A stretch of DNA of 21,804 nt from a virus, in the IMG/VR virus record IMGVR_UViG_3300038832_000020, positions 1 to 21,804 of that record; one strand, 5' to 3'. How positions within the stretch are numbered: the first letter of the stretch is position 1; each line of letters opens with the position of its first letter. Below the pieces are notes generated by a model. That model had not been told where the DNA came from and made no database searches. It worked only from the letters and a program-made list of their open reading frames with translations. The translations under genes were made by a program, and so were the position numbers. This document shows positions 11,469-17,826 of the stretch, in pieces.

Positions 11469-11859
11469 CACAAACAAATGGAATAAAGAAAACCCAGAAC
11501 TAAAGAAGCGATTCGATAGGGACTGGAACTACCGAAGAAAATTCGGTGCTTCAATGATGGAGCAGTTTGGTGTTGAAGGAATCGAGGGGTATGAATTTCT
11601 TTGTGAACGTCAAAACCACACCTGTCCATTGTGTAAGAAAACGGAAGAAGAGATTCTTCACGAAGCAGCAGAGAACAGAAAGCGAAAAGGACTTGCACCA
11701 GTGAAGTATTCGATGCCAGCATTTGTTCATGATCATTGTCACAAAACAAATAAGGTTCGAGGGTTGATTTGTTCAGGATGTAATACTATGATTGGTGGAT
11801 ATGAAAACGCAATTTCACAACTTGGAGAGGAAACTCTCAGAGATTATTTGAATGATTGA
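11461..11859 (+). CDS. Endonuclease VII-like HNH nuclease
   Basis: A 132-aa protein with the recombination endonuclease VII signature. C55-x2-C58 (HTCPLC) and C104-x2-C107 (GLICSGCN) would bind the structural zinc. FVHDHCHKTNKVRGLIC (88-104) holds the D91-H92 catalytic pair, and N108 completes the His-Asn finger. The N-terminal 45 residues (KKRFDRDWNYRRKFG) are basic and helical. The T4 enzyme gp49 resolves branched DNA during packaging and is 157 aa; here its C-terminal dimer part is largely absent, so this may be a stand-alone HNH nuclease of the same family, or a homing-type enzyme. The start is the ATG at 11461, overlapping the gene before by eight bases. Confidence 0.83.
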   Translation: MRDTNKWNKENPELKKRFDRDWNYRRKFGASMMEQFGVEGIEGYEFLCERQNHTCPLCKKTEEEILHEAAENRKRKGLAPVKYSMPAFVHDHCHKTNKVRGLICSGCNTMIGGYENAISQLGEETLRDYLND

Positions 11860-11953
11860 TAAAAAGCGAAAAATAGAATTAGTGCTATGTTCCATGACTA
11901 TCTTATTTGGGATAAGTTTGTTGGCGCTGATATGGCACGCAAGTTCCTTATGA
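11852..11953 (+). CDS. Micro-membrane protein
   Basis: This 33-aa frame starts MIDKKRKIELVLCSMTILFG and ends ISLLALIWHASSL. It has a basic N-terminus and one membrane segment, so N-in orientation is expected. The start lies within the end of the HNH gene (eight-base overlap). The stop is a single TGA, after which the same frame stays open for 44 more codons (11954-12085) up to a TAA at 12086-12088, overlapping a tRNA-like sequence. It is not clear if the short form is the full product. Confidence 0.45.
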   Translation: MIDKKRKIELVLCSMTILFGISLLALIWHASSL

Positions 11954-12047
11954 GCGGAGTCTGCAAGAATCTTCAAAAAAGCATATGATGAGGCTAGACA
12001 TAACTCAACTTATCGTGTAATGTATGCAAACTGGAAAGCATATGAAA

Positions 12048-12122
12048 GCGCCGTGGGAGGAATTGGCATTTCTCAGGACGACTTATAATCGTGCAAACTT
12101 GGTTCGATTCCAAGACGGCGTA
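12048..12122 (+). tRNA. Irregular or degenerate tRNA-Ile-like sequence (anticodon UAU)
   Basis: The T-arm is textbook: CTTGG/CCAAG around TTCGATT. The acceptor GCGCCGT/ACGGCGT pairs at all seven positions (first pair G-U). The anticodon loop CTTATAA gives TAT (12084-12086), reading Ile AUA, on a stem ACGA/TCGT extended past a G-G mismatch. Oddities: G in place of the near-invariant T8, a D-stem GAGG/TCTC with G-U pairs, and one extra base between D- and anticodon stems. So either a divergent functional tRNA or a decaying one. Confidence 0.6.
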
Positions 12123-12124
12123 TT

Positions 12125-12166
12125 GTAGAGCGTATACATACTCTACTGTTTTAAAACATGTTTTAA
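12125..12166 (+). promoter_or_regulatory. Dyad cluster: hairpin and overlapping palindromes
   Basis: GTAGAG (12125-12130) pairs with CTCTAC (12141-12146) across a ten-base loop and is followed by TGTTTT, a weak terminator-like form that may also help tRNA 3' processing. Directly after it, GTTTTAAAAC (12148-12157) and TTAAAACATGTTTTAA (12151-12166) are perfect palindromes that overlap. They precede the gene at 12191 and could be an operator; no regulator is known. Confidence 0.45.
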
Positions 12167-12190
12167 TCGTTTTTTGTAAAGGAGAAGGCC

Positions 12191-12529
12191 ATGGCCGAAG
12201 AAATTGTAAAGAGAGCATTTCTCAACAAAACCCCCGCTAGAGAAGACTTCTTTGTTTTCTCTGTCTCGAACATCGTTGATGTTCTCCCCGGACAAGTTAT
12301 CACCGAAGATCAGGTGAAACAACTTTTCGCAGATGGTGTCGATGTCACCATTAACCTTCCGATGCCTCCCCCCGGCGGTCAAGCACCACCAGCAGGTGGT
12401 CCTCAATTCCGTGAAGTTCAACCCACGGGAGAAAAGAAGCCTTGCACCACTTGTGGTAAGAAAAAGGCTGCTGCCGAAAACATTGTTCAAGAAGAGGCCT
12501 CCGCTGAGGTTACTGAAGTCACTGAGTGA
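12191..12529 (+). CDS. Unknown protein with Pro/Gly linker and CxxC tail
   Basis: A 112-aa protein, not recognised. A GGAG sits well before the ATG. Residues 1-55 look folded (IVKRAFLNKTPAREDFFVFS, then VDVLPGQVITEDQVKQLFAD), followed by a linker PPPGGQAPPAGG (59-70). Then comes a short CTTCGKKKA element (C85-x2-C88), and an acidic end. A folded head joined by a flexible linker to a mini zinc- or redox-type motif suggests a tether or virion accessory protein; this is inference. It stands alone between the dyad cluster and a strong terminator, so it is likely transcribed separately. Confidence 0.68.
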   Translation: MAEEIVKRAFLNKTPAREDFFVFSVSNIVDVLPGQVITEDQVKQLFADGVDVTINLPMPPPGGQAPPAGGPQFREVQPTGEKKPCTTCGKKKAAAENIVQEEASAEVTEVTE

Positions 12530-12551
12530 TTTCAAAAAACATCAAAGTAAG

Positions 12552-12578
12552 AAAGGGAGCCTTTTGGCTCCCTTTTTT
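12552..12578 (+). terminator. Rho-independent terminator
   Basis: AAAGGGAGCC (12552-12561), loop TTTT, GGCTCCCTTT (12566-12575), ending in a run of six T on the plus strand. It ends the plus-strand gene at 12191. The minus-strand gene has its stop at 12577-12579, so the hairpin also lies just within its 3' end. On that strand the T-run is interrupted (TTTCTTACTTT), hence weaker. Confidence 0.9.
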
Positions 12579-15207
12579 AGTAGGAATATCCTCCACCACC
12601 CGATGAAGGTGGGGCCCCACCCGATGAAGGTGACGGTGGTGGACTTGTAGAGAAAGAAGGATCCTCAGTTCTACAGTGTATAGCGTACGCATCTATCACA
12701 AGTGGGTTGGAACGACATGAACTTTTTACATTATCACAGTAAGGACTTTCACTTGGCTTGCGATCTGGATAATGTTTTATCCAACACTGATGTTTTTTCA
12801 ATTGTGTGTCACATTCTACATTAACATTACTACCTTTTGGTGGAAGAGGAGAATTTGAAACACACTCCGTACACTCTTGGAAAGAATTCGTTGAGTTTGC
12901 ACATTCTCTTGGATCATATGAAGCAACATTCACCGTTAATCTTGAGTCTTCGAGTTCTGGTGGTGCTTCAGTGAGATAGTAATTTTCATCACCATCTCTA
13001 GTTCTCATGTCGAGTGGTTTGGTGTATTGTATGACAGGCTCTTCGGGTTTGGTTGGTGTTAAAGTTGAACCAACTTGAAGAACAAAAACGTTTGGATCGT
13101 TCGGATCGTAATCACCTAAAATATCATCTGGATCATCATCTGGTCCATACAGAACAAGAACAGGATTATTTGTTTCGATGTTGGTGAAGAAACTACATGG
13201 CTGAGGAACTGCGTCACATTTATAGAAACAGTTTCCGCAACCAGAGCAATATGGAACAGGGGTACATCTACCACCATCAATATTACATTGGAGCCACTTT
13301 GGTTTTTTGTCACACTTCCAATAGTAGTTTGCCCCACCCGTGGGATCTACCTTGTGTTTGTGGTTGTTCACTCCCAACTGAAGACACATTTTTTGTAACT
13401 CTTTTCTAGTTTTGTTGTCTGGAGTTGCAGAGGGATATGTTGTGCCTTCACAGAAACAACTTTTAAATTGTGGATCATTCCATCCACCTGCCCATGCAGG
13501 GGAAAGTGCCTGCTTACAAAAAGTTGACTCCTTACCATCTCTACCGATTGCATCCGGTCCATTTCCAGAACATCCAGAGAGTCCTCTATATCCTTTTTCC
13601 CACGGATCTATGCTGCATTGATAGTCGTCTTTTTGTCTGTTCCACATTGTCCATAAAGCACACTCACGGCACTTAAAAGATTCAATACCTGCTTCTGCAA
13701 ACATTAAACACTTACAGCATTTCATTTGCTCATCGACCCATTTAAGGAATTTGTCTTTTGGTGAGAATGGAGGTCTTTCTTCATCTGTTGGTGGTAGACA
13801 CTCTCTGGTTCCAGTCGGTAAATCGCTGGGCAGGGTTGTCTCCATGGCAATTGGAATAGAATTATCAGTAACATTCAATGTTTTTGTTGTCGTGTTTCCA
13901 ATGAAAACTATTTTTGCATTTTCTCGACCGGGACGACCAAAATGTGAAACACCTATGATAAGAGGTCTATTTTGACCTTCGGGTATAAGTGAGATGTCTG
14001 CTCCTATCATTGAAGGATCCGATATATCGAGTCTATATCTTTGTGTTGCTTGAACGGTTATCTGTGTCGATGTTCTATCATTTAGAATAAGTTGTCCATT
14101 GACTTTTTTAACAACAATATCCTCAAAGAAATAATCAAGATTTGCAATTGATGTTTGTGTTGATGATTTTGGCTGTTGTAATTGTATCTGTCTGGTTTCA
14201 TTTTGTCTTTGAATTGGTGGATCAATGTCTTCTAAGTTTTCATCGGGTATAGTTGCAACACTGAAAGTTTTTGGACATTTAGGACACGAATTCCCATTAA
14301 AAGGTGCCGATATTAATCCCTCGGTTGTTCCTTCAATGAAAGTGTAGTTTAAATTTTCTCTTCTTGATTTTGCAAGACCGTAAAATTCAAAACCATTTTC
14401 ACATTCGACAAGTTGACCGCTTTCAATATACGATGATGTTGTGGGGTTAAATGCTGCCGACTTTGCGTAAAAACAATTAGTTCCCGGCTTTGGTGATCCC
14501 TCGGTTGATTGTTTAAAGACGGAGAGTGTAACGGGACTTCCCACTAAATCTAAATCTGGAACAGGACGATTTAATTTAAGAATTTCTGTTCCGTCATTTT
14601 CAACGACAATTGATTTTACTTCATACAAACGATCTTTCGATATGTTGGTGTTTCCGGCAGAAATTTTTATGAAGTCGCCGGGAACGATCCCTGACCGTGA
14701 GAATGACTCAGATGAGTTTACACCGAGGTGGTTTATTACTTGATATTCTTCGGAAGTTTCTGGTGGGAGAGTTATACCAATGAAAGGAACTTTATTAAAA
14801 AAGTTTGATCTGTAAACTTTAACATCTGGACTAAATGTTATCCCTGTGGGTGTTGCTTTTATTTTATGATCACCCACTAAATTTTTGAACGAATAACTGC
14901 CATTGAAATCCGCTCTAACATCTCTAATTTTATCATCGTAATTTGCGTTCGATATTGTAAAAGACGCTCCTGTTTTTTTCGATTGAAAAATTGTTGTGAG
15001 TTCTTCAAGATCAGCAGGATTGTTTGTGGACGAATAATCAATAATAATATCACTACCCGAAACTATAAAGTTTGGGGTGGCACTTATTTGCCTTCTGTCG
15101 AATCTATTAAGATCAGATGTAGTGAATTCGAGTCCATAGAAAGAGTCAGTCGAATATCTTTGAAGTTTCGACTTCCTTTTCGGTGACTCTCTTCGCTCTT
15201 TATCCAT
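12577..15207 (-). CDS. Large cysteine-rich virion structural protein (putative)
   Basis: An 876-aa protein. About residues 1-320 are beta-rich (SATPNFIVSGSDIIIDYSST, then ISNANYDDKIRDVRADFNGS) like a fibre or baseplate-attached protein. The segment 340-490 is another beta-rich domain. Residues about 495-850 are strikingly Cys-rich (KCCKC, KCREC, SCFC, YCSGCGNC, ECTEC), with about 32 Cys in total. The end is a Ser/Pro/Gly tail, SPPPSPSSGGAPPSSGGGGY. No signal peptide is seen. It is cotranscribed with the 441-aa protein upstream (one base between them). I expect a tail or adsorption-related virion protein; Cys clusters may bind metal or form disulphides outside the cell. I recognise no family. 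Confidence 0.72.
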   Translation of the reverse strand: MDKERRESPKRKSKLQRYSTDSFYGLEFTTSDLNRFDRRQISATPNFIVSGSDIIIDYSSTNNPADLEELTTIFQSKKTGASFTISNANYDDKIRDVRADFNGSYSFKNLVGDHKIKATPTGITFSPDVKVYRSNFFNKVPFIGITLPPETSEEYQVINHLGVNSSESFSRSGIVPGDFIKISAGNTNISKDRLYEVKSIVVENDGTEILKLNRPVPDLDLVGSPVTLSVFKQSTEGSPKPGTNCFYAKSAAFNPTTSSYIESGQLVECENGFEFYGLAKSRRENLNYTFIEGTTEGLISAPFNGNSCPKCPKTFSVATIPDENLEDIDPPIQRQNETRQIQLQQPKSSTQTSIANLDYFFEDIVVKKVNGQLILNDRTSTQITVQATQRYRLDISDPSMIGADISLIPEGQNRPLIIGVSHFGRPGRENAKIVFIGNTTTKTLNVTDNSIPIAMETTLPSDLPTGTRECLPPTDEERPPFSPKDKFLKWVDEQMKCCKCLMFAEAGIESFKCRECALWTMWNRQKDDYQCSIDPWEKGYRGLSGCSGNGPDAIGRDGKESTFCKQALSPAWAGGWNDPQFKSCFCEGTTYPSATPDNKTRKELQKMCLQLGVNNHKHKVDPTGGANYYWKCDKKPKWLQCNIDGGRCTPVPYCSGCGNCFYKCDAVPQPCSFFTNIETNNPVLVLYGPDDDPDDILGDYDPNDPNVFVLQVGSTLTPTKPEEPVIQYTKPLDMRTRDGDENYYLTEAPPELEDSRLTVNVASYDPRECANSTNSFQECTECVSNSPLPPKGSNVNVECDTQLKKHQCWIKHYPDRKPSESPYCDNVKSSCRSNPLVIDAYAIHCRTEDPSFSTSPPPSPSSGGAPPSSGGGGYSY

Positions 15208-15208
15208 A

Positions 15209-16534
15209 TCAAGAACCTATGTAATAAACTTGTTGACGGCCGCTCACGGAGCGAACATAAATTTTTCCTGCGTTATCAATATTTAGGTAACAAGAATCAC
15301 CCGGCTCCAGTACATAACCTGCCGACGAAGAGTTCGTGAGCCGGAATCCACCAACATAAATTGAGTCGGTGTTGTCTATACTCGCTTTAATTTTGATTCC
15401 ACTCTTTACGGCAGCGTTTGCAACGATTTGAGTAGCGACAGTGGAAACTGTTTTGGATCCAGAAAGTAATGTTTCTGGTTGTGATGATTCAGAAACTGTA
15501 ACTTTAAAGTTTCCGGTGGAAAGATCATTTCTAATCAGAGGAATCGAATCAGAGTTTGTGCTGATGTTCGACAAGTTAGTGATGAGAGGTTTTGATGATG
15601 ACTCAAGAGATGTAATCAAGTCGGTATCATTAATGTCCATATTACCACTAAACGAAACAGGAAGTGCCGATGGTGCTGTGACTCGAACTGCACCATCGTA
15701 CTGTCCTCGAACGATAACAGGATCGTGACCAGAACCAGCAGTAAATCCTTGGATTCTCAGGGGTGGTTCTGCTGCGTTTGTGACACCGTGAGTAGATGCG
15801 ACGTTTACAGAAAATGTAAGTCCAGATCCGATATTAGTTACTGCAACTTTGAGAGCATCTCCGGAGAATCCTGCTGATCCACCGTCGATGGATCTATAAA
15901 GAACAGATTTGATTGTCTTTTCACCATCCGAGCCGAACACTTTGATACTGTCAGTCGCAGAGAGAATGGTTCTACCACCAGAGGCAACAACAGAACCAGT
16001 TACCTCAATAGAATCTGTGAGGTGTGAAAAATGTCTGCCACCAGTGATTCGGACTGGAGCAAAGGTTCCACTAAATCCGTCTGTCCCGCTAAGACCTCGA
16101 ACGAACATCCCTTCAGTGTTTTCACGAATTGAAATCGTACCCGTAACACCGACCGGAATACCACTTACTATACCCTGAATGTGACCTGTGATTCCAACAG
16201 GATCACCCGAAGTGGATCCGGCAACCTTAATGAAATTATGATTTGTTGCAAATGTCCCACCACCTGATGGAAGTTCACCAAAGTTTCCGATAGCGACTCC
16301 ACCCGTAATTCCAACTTCACCAGTTACACCCGTGAGTGATTGATAACTTTGGATGGTAATGGGGAGTGGGTCGCTAGAAGAAACACGAGTAGTAGCGGTG
16401 TTGTCCCCGAATGCAATTTTCTGAATTGGAACATGGGCGCTTGTCATACCGACACCAGACAAAGCAAAGTCTGTTGCCATATTTGCGGTGTTTCCGCTGA
16501 TGTCGATAATTATGTTAGATCCTGTGTCGGGCAT
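15209..16534 (-). CDS. Beta-rich virion structural protein (fibre/decoration-like)
   Basis: A 441-aa protein made almost only of beta strands and Gly/Ser/Thr turns: GVTGEVGITGGVAIG, DPVGITGHIQGIVSGIPVGV, then PVRITG, IEVTGSVVASGGR, with the V-x-I-x-G unit recurring irregularly. The C-terminal part (about 365-441) has KIKASIDNTDSIYVGGFRLT then YVLEPGDSCYLNIDNAGKIY and QQVYYIGS, a compact module I recognise in structural proteins of marine phages. It should be an extended trimeric or decoration protein; tail fibre is a guess. The start has TGGAG a few bases upstream. It starts the minus-strand unit divergently from gp33. Confidence 0.75.
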   Translation of the reverse strand: MPDTGSNIIIDISGNTANMATDFALSGVGMTSAHVPIQKIAFGDNTATTRVSSSDPLPITIQSYQSLTGVTGEVGITGGVAIGNFGELPSGGGTFATNHNFIKVAGSTSGDPVGITGHIQGIVSGIPVGVTGTISIRENTEGMFVRGLSGTDGFSGTFAPVRITGGRHFSHLTDSIEVTGSVVASGGRTILSATDSIKVFGSDGEKTIKSVLYRSIDGGSAGFSGDALKVAVTNIGSGLTFSVNVASTHGVTNAAEPPLRIQGFTAGSGHDPVIVRGQYDGAVRVTAPSALPVSFSGNMDINDTDLITSLESSSKPLITNLSNISTNSDSIPLIRNDLSTGNFKVTVSESSQPETLLSGSKTVSTVATQIVANAAVKSGIKIKASIDNTDSIYVGGFRLTNSSSAGYVLEPGDSCYLNIDNAGKIYVRSVSGRQQVYYIGS

Positions 16535-16543
16535 TTAAAACTC

Positions 16544-16551
16544 CATAAATA
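16544..16551 (+). promoter_or_regulatory. Candidate late promoter -10 box (CATAAATA)
   Basis: It lies in the 61-base gap between the divergent 441-aa gene and gp33, on the plus strand. A start six or seven bases downstream would give a leader of about 38 bases for gp33 that includes GGGAGG. It repeats exactly the eight bases seen at 1213. Its reverse complement also supplies the TATGGAG used as Shine-Dalgarno by the minus-strand gene. Confidence 0.42.
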
Positions 16552-16559
16552 GAAGGGTA

Positions 16560-16588
16560 TTGACTTATTCCTTAAAGGGAGGTATACT
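16560..16588 (+). promoter_or_regulatory. Sigma70-type promoter of gp33-gp32
   Basis: TTGACT (16560-16565) and TATACT (16583-16588) with a 17-base spacer, one mismatch to consensus in each box. The transcript would start about 16595, right at the ATG at 16596, so gp33 would be leaderless from this promoter, while gp32 would be normally led. Confidence 0.78.
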
Positions 16589-16595
16589 TCTTTGT

Positions 16596-16829
16596 ATGAT
16601 ATTTAGCGAAAAAGACCAAGAAAATTTCTCCAAACTCGTCGAAAAGCATGTCCTCCACAATGGTGGGACATATTTAGATGCTGTAATATGTATATGCGAA
16701 GAAATGAGTTTGTCACCAGAGGTTGCAGGTAAACTTGTAACAAAACCGATAAAAGAAAAGTTGCAAATTGAAGCCACAACGTTAAACTATAATATCAATG
16801 TCCCACGGGGGCATGGTACTCTTTTTTGA
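16596..16829 (+). CDS. 33: gp33-like late transcription coactivator
   Basis: A 77-aa protein. ENFSKLVEKHVLHNGGTYLD (residues 8-27), AVICICEEMSLSPEVAGKLV (28-47) and TKPIKEKLQIEATTLN (48-63) match the short gp33 family of T4-like marine phages (pattern TYxdAVxxxCEexxxxpExxxKLxxKPlKEKLxxEAxxLN). T4 gp33 bridges RNA polymerase and the sliding clamp for late transcription with gp55. The place just before gp32 agrees with T4 synteny. The start is set at ATG 16596; an in-frame TTG at 16560 overlaps the promoter itself. GGGAGG lies 13 bases upstream, farther than usual. Confidence 0.8.
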   Translation: MIFSEKDQENFSKLVEKHVLHNGGTYLDAVICICEEMSLSPEVAGKLVTKPIKEKLQIEATTLNYNINVPRGHGTLF

Positions 16830-16830
16830 A

Positions 16831-16873
16831 GTGGGGAGTTCCCACAAAGTAATAGGCCAAGGGAGATCCTTGG
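16831..16873 (+). promoter_or_regulatory. Two-hairpin leader of gp32, possible autogenous operator
   Basis: GTGGG-GAGTT-CCCAC (16831-16845) and CCAAGG-GAGAT-CCTTGG (16857-16873) form two small hairpins in the 57-base gap before gp32. The second ends just before the Shine-Dalgarno AAAGGAAAG. T4 gp32 represses its own translation by binding a pseudoknot and an unstructured stretch upstream of its mRNA. The sequence differs here, but position and the purine-rich loops fit a similar device. Confidence 0.5.
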
Positions 16874-16886
16874 GAAAGGAAAGTTT

Positions 16887-17768
16887 ATGAGTTTTAAAGA
16901 CATGAAAAGAAAGTCTGTCGGTAGCATCAGCGAACTGACAAAGAAATTAGAGAGTGCTGAGAAGAAAAATTCTTATCAGGATGATCGCTTCTGGAAACCA
17001 ACACTTGACAAGGCAAGCAACGGCATGGCTGTTTTTCGGTTCCTTCCAGCACCGGAAAATGAAGATATGCCTTGGGCAAAACTTTACACCCATGCGTTCA
17101 AGGTTGGTGGTCGCTGGTATATCGAAAACTCTCGCACCACGATTGGTGAAAAGGATCCAGTTTCAGAGATGAACTCAGAACTCTGGAACAGCGGTCTTGA
17201 ATCCGACAAGGACATCGCTAGGGATCGTAAGCGTAAGTTGTCTTACATCTCAAACATCCTTGTTCTAAAGGATCCTGGCGCACCTGAGAACGAGGGCAAA
17301 GTGTTCCTCTACAAGTATGGTGTGAAAATCTTCAACAAGATTCAGGAAGCAATGCAGCCTGAGTTTGATGACGAAGATCCTATCAACCCATTTGATTACT
17401 GGGCTGGTGCGAACTTCAAGTTGAAGGTTCGTAAGGTTGGTGGTTACATCAACTATGACAAGTCTGAGTTTGAGTCACCTTCCGAGTTGCTCGGTGGTGA
17501 TGATGGTAAACTTGAAGAGTTGTGGAAAACACAGCACTCTCTTCAAGCGTTCGTTGCTCCAGATCAGTTCAAGACTTATGATGAATTGAAGAAGAAGTTG
17601 CAAGAGGTTGTCGGTGACGATATCCGTGCGACGGAATCTGACTTCGTGAGTCAAAAGACTGTCGAGGATGTAGTTGTGGAGGAGACGGTATCCTCGGACA
17701 GCGGAGAGACAGAGGGTGAGGAGACTGACGCTTTGTCATACTTCCAGAGTCTGGGTAACGAAGACTGA
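16887..17768 (+). CDS. 32: gp32 single-stranded DNA-binding protein
   Basis: A 293-aa protein (T4: 301 aa). The basic N-terminus MSFKDMKRKSVGSISELTKK is the cooperativity part. The OB-fold core shows FRFLPAPENEDMPWAKLYTH (residues about 50-69), SYISNILVLKDPGAPENEGK (119-138), VFLYKYGVKIFNKI and WAGANFKLKVRKVGGYINYD (172-191), all closely parallel to T4. The C-terminus is acidic and ends TDALSYFQSLGNED, like the T4 tail that recruits replication proteins. T4 holds zinc by one His and three Cys; this protein contains no Cys at all, and GGRWYIENSRTTIGEKDP stands in that region. It coats single strands in replication, recombination and repair. It is likely read from the gp33 promoters. Confidence 0.96.
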   Translation: MSFKDMKRKSVGSISELTKKLESAEKKNSYQDDRFWKPTLDKASNGMAVFRFLPAPENEDMPWAKLYTHAFKVGGRWYIENSRTTIGEKDPVSEMNSELWNSGLESDKDIARDRKRKLSYISNILVLKDPGAPENEGKVFLYKYGVKIFNKIQEAMQPEFDDEDPINPFDYWAGANFKLKVRKVGGYINYDKSEFESPSELLGGDDGKLEELWKTQHSLQAFVAPDQFKTYDELKKKLQEVVGDDIRATESDFVSQKTVEDVVVEETVSSDSGETEGEETDALSYFQSLGNED

Positions 17769-17793
17769 TTTCATTTTGGAGATGGATGAAATC

Positions 17794-17826
17794 AAAAAAG
17801 CCCCGCTTCGGCGGGGCTTTTCTTTT
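17794..17826 (+). terminator. Bidirectional rho-independent terminator
   Basis: AAAAAGCCCCGC (17795-17806), tetraloop TTCG, GCGGGGCTTTT (17811-17821), with a T-run on both strands (TTTTCTTTTA on plus; TTTTTTGATTT on minus). UUCG on C-G is a very stable loop. It separates the converging gp32 and tape-measure-like genes; the latter's stop is at 17825-17827. Confidence 0.93.

Noticed and set aside
11950-11988. A 12-codon frame MSGVCKNLQKSI overlapping the micro-membrane gene stop
   Set aside because: Too short, no ribosome-binding site, no conservation visible.
16761-16793. TATAAT at 16788 inside gp33 as a separate gp32 promoter
   Set aside because: The best -35-like boxes (TTGCAA, TTGAAG) are 21 or 14 bases away, outside the useful spacing. 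A MotA-type middle promoter is possible but no MotA box could be read.
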